A stretch of DNA of 64,000 nt from Punctularia strigosozonata HHB-11173 SS5 (lineage: Eukaryota > Basidiomycota > Agaricomycetes > Corticiales > Punctulariaceae): the NCBI RefSeq assembly GCF_000264995.1, contig NW_006767441.1, forward strand, positions 328,255 to 392,254, read 5' to 3'. The notes beneath the pieces were generated by a model that did no database searches, was not told the origin of the DNA, and saw only the letters and a program-made list of their open reading frames with translations. The position numbers and the translations under genes were made by a program. Positions 49,451 to 62,827 of the stretch are shown in pieces. How positions within the stretch are numbered: position 1 is the stretch's first letter; every line of letters begins with the position of its first letter.

Positions 49451-50834
49451 ATGCCGCTGCTTGAGCTCAATCTCGAACTCCTCGATCACATATTCGGCCT
49501 CCTATCCCGGCGATCTCTCTGCGATCTGGGATCGACGTGTCACACGGCCCGCTGGTTAGTCCTCCCCGCGCTGCTCCGCGACGTGACGCTCGTCAGCGAC
49601 CACCAAGCTCGCCAATTCTGCGAATTCGTCCTCGCCGGACGTTCCGCCCGCGCAGCCCTCATCCGCTCCTTCACGATCGAAGATCCCGCGTTCTTGACAC
49701 TTCACCTCAACGATGTCGGTTTCCCAACCCCTTGCGGCGTGATCGACTGCGCGCCCAAGCTCGCGGTCGTACTCGAGAATGCTTGCAACATTACCTCGCT
49801 TCGCCTTGGGAAGCTGGATATGCTCATTTTGCAGGAACCACGTATACAAACGGCTTTGCAAGCGTGTCGCACTCTCTTGGACATTGCTTTCAGCGATGTT
49901 GGACCACGAGCGATGAGGGCCATGAAGAACATGTGCGGTGTACGACGGGCGCGGCTCGCAGTGACCGGCTGTTCTGATATTCCTGCACTCCTCCAACCCT
50001 TCCGTTCGTCACTGGAAGATGTCTTGATCGCTTCTCCTGGCACAGAGTTCATATCCATAGCCCCGAACACGACCTGGCCCAACGTACACACCCTACGGGT
50101 CCCTCATACCGCTCTTTCTCGTCCACAAATCGTTTGCGCCTTCCCCCGCCTCAGGCACTTAGGAGTGGGCGTCTATCAGCGCTTGTACGGGCCGAAAGAC
50201 GTCCCTGATGATGTGAACTGGGCACATCTGGAATCCGCGGAAGGAGACGCGATCGCACTGCGAAGTCTCCCTCTGACTTGTCCGGTGCGCAGGATATCCG
50301 CGCTCGTATACGAGACCGAGGAGTCGAGGGCCGCGCTGCTAGACGTCCTACAAGCGACTCGGCCTGCGGTTCTGTGCTGTACGGTCGTCCCATCCATGTC
50401 GGAGGAATTCTTCGTGCAGATAAGCCGACGGTCGCCTGGCATCCGCGCACTTGAGCTCAGCTTATCGGTGTTTGCGGTAGGAAGCGACGAGGAATTCGTG
50501 ACGCTGCTGGTGAGTCACGAGGCGTCTAACCTCGCGGTACGCTCATGCTGAAATCGGGATTGGGAAGGCTCAACTGGCCACATCCCTTGCGCACCTCAGG
50601 ATCCACTATCTGTGCCTAGCCAGAGAACTGGGACTAGATCCGCCTGCATTAACCTCCGAGTTCAAGGAGACCGTCGCGCGGTCGGTGCAGTCGTTGAAAT
50701 ACTTGGAGGAGCGTCATTCGGCGGAAGGAACATTCTGGGAGGTGGTGCGAGGCACGACTGGGAACGAGGTTACTCTGCGGGAGATGCAGCCAGCGGATGG
50801 ACGGCGGATACGAAGCCAATGGTTCCAGCATTGA
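49451..50834 (+). CDS. F-box protein
   Basis: Begins with an F-box (LLELNLELLDHIFGLLSRRSL-type segment with CHTARWLVLPALLRDVTLVS), followed by a long leucine-rich region typical of basidiomycete F-box families. These proteins usually recruit targets to SCF ubiquitin ligases via SKP1. The targets are unknown. One intron near 50512-50570 joins VTLL to AQLATSLAHLRIH, extending the protein to a stop at 50832-50834; without it the frame ends at 50551. Repeats are too degenerate to count. Confidence 0.78.
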
Positions 50835-50975
50835 GAGGACGCGGTGTATTATTTATAGAACGAAGTGTTGCCTGATCTCAACGTCATGATTTTGCTCCAG
50901 CCGCGTGGTGAGCGCAGGACTTGGCGGCTGCGAATTTTCGACAACCACGGTCAAGTCCTCGACCTCCGAGGCGCG

Positions 50976-53837
50976 ATGCTTTCACGAGCGCGCATTGTCG
51001 GGCCAGTAGGCCGGCAGCTACGCTATGGGCGGATACCCCCCACACGCGTATTCACGTCCACCCGTCCTGCCCAAGCTTCCAGCGGGACTCTACGGAAGGC
51101 AGCACGATACACGACTTATCTCGTCACGTCGTCCGTCGTGGGCGTCCTGGCCGTCACCGGTGCCATCTTCTTGCACGACGCGTTCACGTACAGCGAACGG
51201 CACATAGACCGCGTACCCGTCAACCCCCTCGCGCTCCATCCAGAAACAGGCGGTCCCAACAACTTGCCGATCGCAGCAGTCCTCGTACATCCCCTACAAC
51301 TGCACAACGTTCTGACCACCACTAATGCCCCACCCGGCCTCAGGTTGACGACGAAGAAGATGAAGAAACCAAGAAGATCAGCGAGAAACCCAAGCTGGTC
51401 ATAGTCGGGGGTGGTTGGGGGGTGAGCTGCCTCTCTGAAGTGTCGTATGACTTCAGCTCTCAGTTTATATGCAGGCAGTCGGCGTGCTTGACACCCTTCG
51501 CGCCGGCGACTACCATGTCACCGTCATCGCGCCCGATACCTTCACGACGTTCACTCCACTCCTGCCCTGTACGTATGACCCTTCAAGCGTTTCGACGATC
51601 CTGATCGCAGAACTTTCGCCCTCACAGCTGCTGCCGTTGGTACCGTCCAAGTTCGGTCACTCATAGAACCGCTCCGGAAAGTGATAGCGCGGCTACGCGG
51701 GCATTACATTCAAGGCGAGTTGCGCATGTTCAGTGTAACCTAACGACGCCTTACGATGATGCATCAGGCTCTGCGGTAGATATCGTCATGTCCGACCGTC
51801 TCCTGGAGGTAGAAGTCGACGCTCCTGAAGGCAGAAGGAGGATATACGTGCCGTAAGGATCAAAGTTCCCAGTTGATAGACGTCACGATCTCATCCGAAT
51901 ATGCCAGATACGATAAACTCGTCATCGCTGTTGGCTCTACTTCGGCGACTCACGGCATCAGCGGCCTGGAGCATTGTTTCCAACTGAAAACAGTCGGGGA
52001 CGCGCGTGCCATCCGCAAGCGGATTGTGGGTGCGTATACCGAATACGAAGTAATAATGCGACCCATCTCACGATAGTCAGACAATTTTGAGATGGCATCT
52101 CTGCCGACCACAACGCCCGAAGAGCGCAAGCGTTTGTTGTCTTTCGTCGTCTGCGGTGGAGGACCAACCGGCGTTGAAGCAGCTGCCGAGATCTACGACC
52201 TTTGTAATGAAGATGTGATGAATTATGTGGGTGGAATGAAGATCTTCAGATTTCACAAGCCTTACAACCCGTACAGTATCCAAAACTCTGTCGTGAAGAG
52301 GTTTCGATTCACGTCATCCAGTCACGGTCTCATATTCTCAATACCGTGAGTTGCCGCAAATTCTCTCCTTAACCGTTTGACCATTGATTGTACGCTGCTA
52401 AATTTCCGCGCAGTATTCGGAGGCAATCTCAAAATATGCGGAAAATAAATTCGCTCGAGATGGGGTTGGCCTGATCACGAATGCGCGGTAGGGATTCATC
52501 ATCAACTGAAAGAAGCGCCTTCTTGCTGACATGTACCGCTTGTTCTCAGTGTTGCGGGCATTGAGGCTGACAAGGTAGTGTATAGCATAAAGACAGCAGA
52601 CGGCAAGACCGAGCAGCACGAGGTTTGCCCTGATCCTTTGCATTTTCGATCATTTGCTGATCGCCCTTGAACATCATCGAAGATACCCACTAATTTTGTG
52701 TTATGGTCTACCGGGATTGCTATGAACCCTTTTACTGCTCGTGTATCGTCTCTTCTACCCAATCAGGTGAGTATCATGACTAGGCAGCTTACTTAGCCTC
52801 CGCGCTGAACATGTGTCAGGTTCACAAGAAAGCCATTGAGGTTGACGCTCATCTCCGGGTGAAAGGTGCCCCGCTAGGAACGGTTTATGCCATTGGAGAT
52901 GCTAGCACGGTGCGCGACGTTGCCTGTTTCTGCAGCCGACGTGTTATGCTGACCAGTCTTGAAGGGCGAGACGTCGATCGTTAGCTATCTTATGGAGCTC
53001 GTGGACGAAGCGGACAAAAACAAAGACGGCAAGATTGATTTTGAAGAATGGGGAACTATGGGTATAGTCTCTTGGCAGCATCGCGCACGGTCGGGAAGCT
53101 CATAATGTGTCAGTGAATGCCATCAAGCGCAAGATACCTCTCACCGAGCCCCATCTGGCTAAGGTGAGGTAGCGATGCCCCAGTAGCGCTGGGCGCCTTC
53201 CTGACACCCAGTGTCATATAGGTGGAGGAGCTTTTCAAGCTATACGACTCGGATTCCGACAATAGTCTCACGTTGAATGAGCTGGTTGTCCTTCTGCAAG
53301 AGATCGGGAACCGCATCACCGCGTTGCCCGCTGTGAGTTTAGCTGTCCAACGCCATGCGATTTGCATTGATTGATCTCCCCTAACTCAGACTGCCCAAGT
53401 AGCATCGCAGCAGGGAAAGTACTTGGGCAAGAAACTCTCTAAGGTTGCAAAGTTGAAGCGTACGATGACGGAGAACGCGATCCCTGAGTATACGGCGGAC
53501 GAGGCGGTTGCTTCACCTTTCGTGTACGCCCTGATCGATCTTCTATCAGAGTTACCACTCACGAATGCAATGCCAGTTATCGCCACCTAGGCAGCCTGGC
53601 TTACATTGGTAATGCTGCCGTATTTGACTTCGGTAAATACAGCTTCATGGGCGGCTTGGCTGCCATGTATGCTTGGCGAAGTATATACTGGAGCGAGCAA
53701 GTCAGTAACCGGACAAGGGCGCTGCTCATGATTGATTGGATCGTCCGGTCAGTGCTTTCACCTCGCACATGTACAGTACGCTGACTCGGCTGGGTTCGGA
53801 TAGCGGCGTTTGGGGCCGGGATCTTTCGAAATTGTAA
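50976..53837 (+). CDS. External alternative NADH dehydrogenase with EF-hands
   Basis: Single-subunit rotenone-insensitive NADH:ubiquinone oxidoreductase on the mitochondrial inner membrane (NDE type), feeding cytosolic NADH into respiration. The start at 50976 gives an Arg/Ser-rich mitochondrial presequence and one membrane anchor (TTYLVTSSVVGVLAVTGAIF). The first dinucleotide fold is VIVGGGWGAVGVL after joining, and the second is FVVCGGGPTGVEAAAE. Between the folds lie FTPLLPSAAVGTV and VLWSTGIAMNPF. Two EF-hand loops follow, DKNKDGKIDFEEW and DSDSDNSLTLNEL, which imply calcium control. The end is LGSLAYIGNAAVFDFG, then RGVWGRDLSKL, the family C-terminal anchor. About fourteen introns. An ATG at 50886 is an alternative start. 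Confidence 0.9.
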
Positions 53838-54062
53838 GGCACTGCAACATCTGATAGACTAGCCTGACCGTAGACAACACAAATGTAGCAACTGAAATCT
53901 AGAGGACGGTTGCATACTGCAACAACACTACCGGCCCAAGGATATTCGCTGTCTGGAACTCGCGCGTTCTCTCGCTGGGTCGTACCGTCTCGTGTTCAAC
54001 AGATCGCCCGACGCTCCTGGACATTTTCTGGTTTTGTATTGTACTTTATATAGCACATATGA

Positions 54063-55974
54063 CTATACGGCTTCTGTCCATTCGAACGAACCCATAATAG
54101 CGGTCTTGCCTATGAGAGACCCTGGACTTGGCGACAGCACCGTCATCTTCTTGTTCCCAATATCGAGCGCGGTTCTGTTCAGTCCAGAAGAATAAGGCAA
54201 AGCAGCAACAAGGTCGAAGGCTTGGGAGCTCACACTACTAGAAAACCCACAACGTGCAAATCGAGTATTTCCTCATCGTATCGCTCGGACTCGTCAGGGT
54301 TCGGGGGTGCCAACAGCGCGAGCACGGAATTCAATAGCCCGGAGCCTGGCATAGCAGGATCAACGAGAATGGGCTGAAGCTCAGATACCACGCGTGCTGC
54401 TCCGATTGGCAGTGCCGAAGATGGTGCCATGTTTTCTATGGTCATTTGTTGGAACAGTGGAATCGTCCCAGTCGTAAGTACGCTCACCTTCGCCAATGCG
54501 GTATATCTGTAGATCGCCGAAGCTGATCACTGTAGACGAAGGCGAAAGAGTGAAATCTCCGATAGTCTCTCCACCTTGCGAGGGTGCTGTCACCCCCGGC
54601 GGGGGCGTAATTTTCTGACCGTACATATACGCGTGTAGCTGATAAGCTTGAATTCGGTCTCGATATGCTTGGTCAAGTTCCACGACCTGCGCATACGTGA
54701 GACTGACGATGGCATATGTGCATCAGCAAACCTGTACTCACACCGCCGGATTTTGGAACTTTGACAACGTTCACCCGATCGCCAAACGTCCTCTGCATTT
54801 CGACATTGAGCTTTTCGTGCCCTACGACAACAATGACATTGACTGTGTCACTATCAGTTCGCGGCTCCTGAGAATATAGCAGGTATGAATTACTTCGGAA
54901 GGCGTCTACACAAGCTTTAATCAGGGTCAAGCGGTGATCTTGACCTGGCCCCGATTTACTAGCAGCGAACGACGAGGGAGTATCGACGATTATCCCTGCA
55001 ACTCTCCCTAGAAGACTATGATCTTATCGGTTCTAGATAACCGACGTATGAGAAACTGTCGAACCTTCGGGATCGAGGTCCCACCGATCATTGATATTTT
55101 CGCCCAGATTTCGGATGATGCGGTCCAGGAGCAGAGGGTTGCGCTTCATATTCGCATGGCCATACCAGTACGTCAGAGGAAGCAGCGCGTTTGAGGATAG
55201 GTGCATAGGAGCTGATGTAGCAACCATTCCCAGGGGGTTGGCTGGCGAAGCAGTAGGTAAAGGGCTGTGGAGGGGAACAGCAGACACTGTCCCTGGTACG
55301 CCCCATCCGCCCTGATGGTTGCGTCAGGATATTCTGCATGAATCGACACTGAACAATATACTTCGCTTGTGTTGGTGTTCACGAGTATAGGAGTCCATCC
55401 CTCGATAGAGCGAAGACAGTAATTAGCAAGAATCTTGCACAGGCTAGTTTTCCCGGAGTTCTCTGGCCCTAGCACCAAAACACGAGGAGGGTCGAGACTC
55501 GGTGGAGCATCCTCTTCATCCGATATAGGAGATCCATGCAACGCCGCCAGCGCTCGAACTCGCATTTGCTCGAATGCGAAGTGAAGATTGGCGTATGTTG
55601 ACATTGGTGTTTCCTCAGACACATACTCCGTGGACGGTCGACCAGTAACGTGCTAGGAGCGCGTAAGTATCGGGGTCGGAAGTGATGGGAACGGCGTTCG
55701 TGTTGGAAGTTAGATAACTCATCTCGATCGTGCATCCTCTCCATGTAAACACGGCAGCTTTGCATTCGAAGCCGAACACGTACGATTTCCCCTCCACCAG
55801 TTCGTTTCCAAAGATCTCAGCATGCCCAGTGAGGAGCTAGAAGAAATACGCTGAGTGTTTCAAAGCGCAAGTGAAGAATGGACACACCTTGATGGCCAGG
55901 CTGGTTCCAGGATCGAGTTCGAATCTGTATTCGGTTTCGGGTTCTAAGGACCAGCTTTTGGTGTCGCCTGCCAT
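54063..55974 (-). CDS. CLP1: CLP1, polynucleotide kinase-like pre-mRNA cleavage factor subunit
   Basis: Subunit of cleavage factor IA (with PCF11) in mRNA 3'-end formation; also linked to tRNA splicing in animals. The N-terminal beta domain begins SWSLEPETEYRFELDPG. The P-loop is LGPENSGKTSLCK. Then come ILVNTNTSEG-type and GWGVPGTVSAVPL blocks and DTPSSFAAS. The C-terminal domain ends HVVGFLV-VTALDIGNKKMTVLSPSPGS after an intron is removed, and the last residues are IMGSFEWTEAV. The start at 55974 (MAGDTKS) fits the family. Exons are short. It converges with the NADH dehydrogenase gene (225 bases between stops). Confidence 0.9.
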
Positions 55975-56381
55975 TTTGACAGGCCTGTAGCTGCTGTTAT
56001 CGCTGAGCGTACACCCGCTGATTGGCACGAGTAATCGGATCTGTCGTGGAGCACGACTATGTAAATAGCAGAGAACGACAGTCTGCGTTGTGATAGTAAT
56101 CTCTCAAGATGCGAACTGGCGCCGCAAACCGAAATTTTCTTTGACGCAGACAGCCTCTACTATGTAGATATGTACGGAGCGTTGTCTGACACCAAGGATT
56201 TGAGCCTGTGCTTGTGTCGGTTGTGGCAGGAAGCAAGCAAACCTGACCTGCGGCCCATGCCAGATCCAAAACAACCGAAGGTCCGCGTCAAGGCGAGCGC
56301 ATCTTCATCGACATGTTGCCTCACAGATCGATACTCCTAGTATCCTCATGCTAAGCCGGCCTAAGAGGTTTTCATTCGTGG
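55975..56381. other. Divergent promoter of CLP1 and an F-box-like gene
   Basis: About 400 bases between divergent starts. No gene or clear regulatory motif recognised. Confidence 0.45.
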
Positions 56382-57599
56382 ATGTCTTTTGCTACCCTGC
56401 CCACCGAGATTGTTCTCTATATCCTCGAGGGTTTGGTACTCGACAATGTTGACGGCATCTTGCCCGGCACCGATACGGAGTCGCTCTGGAATGCGTCCGA
56501 GGCTATATCACTCGTTTGCCGAGACTGGAAGGAGAAGGTGGACAGCATAACCTCTCAGATCTACCGTGTTCCTGTAGTTGGTGCAAGGTGCGACATAGGC
56601 CATGGAAGTATATGCTGAAGATATTCATCTTACTTTGCTGCTGCAGACACACATACACCTCGCGGGGCCAAATCCTCGGCTTACTCGTCCACTTCATCGT
56701 GTGCAGTCGGGTGAATGTGTCGGTCCTCTCATACGCGGGACATCCGGATGATCTGGCTCACGGAGGACCGTACATCGCTATCCACTACTGGCATACGCGC
56801 TGGCAACTATGCGTAGCAAGCTACCGAAGCAAATTGGATAATGTCACGCAGATGGTAGTTGGAGGATGGGACCGGTTTCGACGCAGCGAGGGAAGACATG
56901 ACATACAGGTTCTCCGAGAATATCTCGCTCTTCCGAGCATAAAGTATAAACGTCGACTCGGTTACATGGTGTTCTTCGACGTAATCCTACAAACGCATGG
57001 TGAGTACCGTACTCAAGTCCCCCTTGCATAAACACATGCTCATATGCCCAACGTAAACAGTAAAGATGATGTTCGCGGCGGCCGAGATCATTGTTACGTC
57101 CCTGGAGATTTTCGAGACCTTGTTGCGATTTGGCGGCTCTGACCGCATAACGCCTGAGGTTCGTACTCCTGCAGTGATCATCCTATGAACATCCGCAGAA
57201 GTCGCGCCTCAATAGATTATCAAGGAACAGTTCACGACGGGCTTAGACCTCGTTGAACAATGGAGCAACCCAAACATGTACTCAACGGATGCGCTGAACG
57301 CATGCGTAAAGGGTTCAACGCCCGATTACTTCAGTTCGGAGGTTGACCGGGAAAAGCTAGAGCATGATCTGTCGACCGTCCTTCGGAATCCAGATATCCC
57401 TTACCTAATATCTGAGGTTGTGGTGGTAAGCTCGTACATATGCTTGCATCCTCGCCCCTGATTTCCTCTTCAGATGAGCGGTATTCGGGCTCCAATCAAA
57501 GGATTGTCAATGAGTCACGTTGAGGAAACGTTCAGCGAGGCAGCCCGGAGAGCTAAGGCCTTCTGTCGTCGGTTCGACGACGGCAAGAGCTGTACGTAG
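56382..57599 (+). CDS. F-box-like protein of unknown function
   Basis: The N-terminus has an F-box-like segment (LPTEIVLYILEGLV, then EAISLVCRDWKEKVDSI). After an intron-rich region the protein continues with VNVSVLSYAGHP, YWHTRWQLCVASYRSK, GYMVFFDVILQTH, EIFETLLRFGG, EQWSNPNMYSTD and KGLSMSHVEETFSEAARRAKAFCRRFDDG, ending at 57599. I do not recognise the C-terminal region. It differs clearly from the other F-box gene at 49451. Exact exon joins near 56580-56700 are uncertain. Confidence 0.65.
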
Positions 57600-57826
57600 T
57601 CGTCGAAAATAATTTGGGCCTGCACACAGACGATAAAATGCCATCTGCTCTCTCTGAACATGTAATATGATGTGCATTGCTTGCTGGATGCCCCGCTTAG
57701 GGCCCAGTGGCTGAGCCTCGCGGCAGGCCGGAAGGAACCGTGAGAATGTTGGGATGTAAAGTCAAGAGTCGGCGACGTAGCTCTCTTTTCCTCACCACAT
57801 CCCTCTCGTCGTCGCCGTCGTCCACG

Positions 57827-59719
<1,893 letters not shown>

Positions 59720-60077
59720 TCTTATTTACTCGTGGACGACTGGGTGCCTATATGTAGATCGTTGTCAGGACCTGGCATAAAAAATCGTTATTTGCTTCCA
59801 AGAACGGCTGAACAAGAGCGTCATCAGTTTTTCGGGCACATGAGCCATGCGGGGCCATGCAGTCAATCGACCGACGGTGGTTGCCTAATTTTGGTACCTC
59901 GTCCGGCCCGCCGCTCGTGCAGCCCGGATCCGGACTCCTGTTCTCCTGCTCAGGTGATGTCGGCGACGGTCACACTTGATGCGCGCCGCGCCGGGCTCGT
60001 CTACGAGTTGCGCTACCAGTACAAAATGAGGACGGGATCGAGTGGCCTGGACTCGCTTAGTATCGCGCCCTCCCGCC
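59720..60077. other. ATP2 / pectin methylesterase intergenic region
   Basis: 3' region of ATP2 and promoter of the esterase gene. A short frame starting near 59957 is not supported as a gene. Confidence 0.4.
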
Positions 60078-61843
60078 ATGCTACTGCTAGGAGTGATCAT
60101 ACTGGAACTTGTTTTGGCTTCGACCTTCATACCGCGCGTTCATGCGCTGTCCGTGTACGCCGCCTGCCAGACGACACTGGGAAAAGCAGTTGATCCAGTT
60201 CTAGGATGTCCTAAAGGTAAACGCTGTGTGGTCGCCGGGTGACGTACTAGTAGTATTGACAGAAACTCAAAGGGACAATCTTCGTGTCACAGAAAGATCC
60301 TCGAGCGAAGTTCAGTAGCGTGCAGGCTGCCGTACTATCACTGTAAAGAATGGTGCGCGCCATATGCCGTGCAACGAACTTACTGTACTCCCAGGCCGTT
60401 GGACGATTCGCCTCAATGGATCCTCGTCGATGCTGGAATATACAAAGAGGCTGTAAACGTTACAAGAACCGGGCCAACGACCATGCTTGGCCAGACGAAT
60501 GTCGCAGATTCCTGCATGTAGACCCTCTGCTCCCCGCCGATCGTTGCTGACTATTGGGTAGACGAGCACAATCTTGTGACTATCTATAACACGACATTCA
60601 TCAATCAGACCACGCAGAATGCATCCATATTGGACAACGCGGACTCGCAGGTTCTTACTGGTAGGTGTGCCAGCCTCGCTCTCGTGAGAATCTGACTCGA
60701 GCCGATTGCAGTTGCGCCCAACAAATACTCCGTTTGGACAGGGCAAGGTTATTATGGAGCAACACCGCAACCAATTCCTGATGTATGACACAGACTAGAA
60801 TTATTGGAGACGTGTTAGCACTCAGCAATGCTTCTGTAGGAATGGGGTTGCAAGGACTTCCGCTCGTACAATATCAATTGGGAAAATCGCGCGGTAAGCA
60901 CGCGGTCCCTTCTGTTCTCGCCACAGAATGTCACGTCCGAAACAGGGCAACGCGTCCATTGGTCCCGCGCTGGCGGTCGGGGTCGGTTTTGCGAACGCCT
61001 CCTTCTACGGCAGCTCGTTCAAGTCGTGGCAGGATACCGTCTTCGTCGGAAAGAACGCGAGCGTGATCTTCAAAAAGAGCCTGGTTCTGGGTCAAACGTA
61101 CGCGGGTTCGGATAATGATGTGAAAACGCCTCGCTCACGGAGGATATTGTGTATAGTGATTATGTGTATGGTTTTGGTGAGGGCTGTCTCGGCTGGGGGT
61201 AATGCGCATTGTGGTGAGACTGACGCTTGTTCATAGGCACTGCCTACTTTCTGGAGTCCGTTTTGGGTTCAAGAGGAGCAGGGTGGTAAGCAAACCTATT
61301 CTGCACATTCAACCCGCCCTCACCAAGTGACATCCTCTAGCCTGACGGCTTTCAAGGGTCAGCGTCTCGATGCCTTGTCGTCCAAAAAGCCGACGATCTT
61401 TTTCAGGTACTCCCAACTACACAAACACATATGGCGTCTACTTTGAAAACTCCCGTGTGGTGCATTCCCCGGAGCTCTCTGCCGCCCAAGCTGCGAATTT
61501 TACCGGAACTCAATGTCTGGGACGCCCGTGGAACAACGCAACGACCGCGGTGTACATGAACGCACGTTCGCCGTTCATGTTGCTCGTATCCTCTCTTACG
61601 ATTTGTGATATATAGACCTATATGGACTCGTCGGTCCTTCCGGCCGGCTTCACCATCTGGTCTCCGACTGATCCAAGGAATGGCACCTTGCTGTTTTACG
61701 GCGAACACGGATCTTACGGTCCCGGATGGAATCGCAGTGCTCGAGCCACTTTCGACCATATCCTCACCGCACCACAGGCCCAAAGGTTCTCGTTACAGAA
61801 CGTATTTGGGAAGAACCCTGCCTGGCTTGATGACCTGTACTAA
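60078..61843 (+). CDS. Secreted pectin methylesterase (carbohydrate esterase family 8)
   Basis: Removes methyl esters from homogalacturonan in plant cell walls. The signal peptide is MLLLGVIILELVLASTFIPRVHA. After joining short exons, family blocks appear: FSSVQAAVLSL, VNVTRTGPTTMLGQTNV-like region, YNINWENRAG-NASIGPALAVGVGFANASFYG, KSWQDTVFVGK (the QDT motif with a catalytic Asp), DYVYGFGTAYF (second catalytic Asp) and CLGRPWNNATTAVYMN with the conserved Arg and Trp. The end is NPAWLDDLY. The intron 60894-60945 is needed to keep QDT in frame; reading through it would look like a frameshift. Last exons are near 61550-61843. Confidence 0.85.
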
Positions 61844-62135
61844 AGTACGCCGTGGCTGTATATCAATACATCCAGGATGAATGGAGCGACGCTAGCAATC
61901 CTGCTGCGGTCCTTTTCCCCTACAAGACAACGCTATAGATGCTGCTCAGCATCCTTGTCGTTCGAAAGACAAAGGTAGAAAGACAAAAATCCGACGCCAG
62001 CAGAATCTCTTCAAGAAACTGGTAGGCTTTGAACCTGCGTTACGGAATATCTTTCCAAGAAAATGTCAAGAGGGAACGAGGCGGATTCGCATCTCCGGCG
62101 AGGAATATCTTTACAGGAAAAGGTCAAAAAGGTAA

Positions 62136-62445
62136 GACGCTAGCAGGATTCGAACCTGCCTCACTCTTCAAGAGAACGTCAAAAAGCATGACCCTGTCAG
62201 GATTCGAACCTGCTCCACACGATATCTCTTCAAAATAGTACGACGCTGGCAGGATTCGAACCTGCCTCACTCTTCAAGAGAACGTCAAAAAGTATGACCC
62301 TGTCAGGATTCGAACCTGCCCCACACGATATCTCTTCAAAATAGTACGATGCTGGCAGGATTCGAACCTGCCCCACACGATAAAATAGTACGACACTGGC
62401 AGGATTCGAACCTGCCCCACTCTTCAAGAGAACATCAAAAGGTAC
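62136..62445 (-). repeat. Tandem array of tRNA-Ser 3'-end modules (B-box/T-arm repeats)
   Basis: Six head-to-tail copies start at 62136, 62190, 62242, 62296, 62348 and 62392, with spacings of 54, 52, 54, 52, 44 and then 54 bases to the intact tRNA-Ser. Each copy, read on the minus strand, is the T-arm and 3' end of tRNA-Ser (GGTTCGAATCC, the B box, with its GCAGG/CCTGC stem) followed by a short trailer with runs of T (usually TTTTT or TTTTG). Copies alternate between two trailer types, giving a dimer of about 105 bases. A more diverged copy is visible near 62020-62050. None carries the A box, D arm or anticodon. Confidence 0.9.
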
Positions 62446-62526
62446 GACGCTGGCAGGATTCGAACCTACGCCCGGAAACCGGAAGAGATTTCTAATCTCT
62501 CGCTATAACCACTCAGCCACAGCGCC
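62445..62526 (-). tRNA. tRNA-Ser (anticodon AGA)
   Basis: Minus-strand tRNA with a 7-bp acceptor stem (GGCGCTG pairing CAGCGTC with one G-U). The D arm is GGCTGAGTGGTTATAGC, the anticodon stem AGAGA/TCTCT with loop TTAGAAA (anticodon AGA, read as IGA), a long variable arm CCGGTTTCCGG typical of Ser, and a T arm TAGGTTCGAATCCTG. Discriminator base G. No intron. It reads serine UCU, UCC and UCA codons after inosine modification. Confidence 0.94.
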
Positions 62527-62827
62527 ATGCTGATGTCGAGCACTGTATAATATATTATTCTTTCGGAACAGAGTAATGGTTCAAACGTGGCTCATCCTTC
62601 GCTGGACCACTCGCGTGTTGAACGAGGAGTATATACCAAGCCAAGCCATGATACAACTAGCCTAAGCAACGTCGGGTCAAGGAGATCTTCAGGCGCAACC
62701 TCTTTACATGAAGCGATCTATGGTCATCACGGTAACGAACCATCGATTCTAGCGACTCGGCTTAGTAAACAGGCGTTCACCTGAACCAAGCCAGCCAAAC
62801 ATATCACTGCTCTTCGGCTACTATTGT
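62527..62827. other. Spacer between tRNA-Ser and the helicase gene
   Basis: Upstream flank of the tRNA and 3' untranslated region of the helicase. No further gene is seen. Confidence 0.4.

Noticed and set aside
60894-60945. Frameshift in the pectin methylesterase
   Set aside because: A normal 52-base GT-AG intron ending at the second AG joins YNINWENRA to GNASIGPALAV in frame, so no frameshift is needed.
62136-62445. CRISPR-like array
   Set aside because: Regular spacing, but the repeats are tRNA-Ser T arms with trailers, there are no unique spacers, and the genome is eukaryotic.
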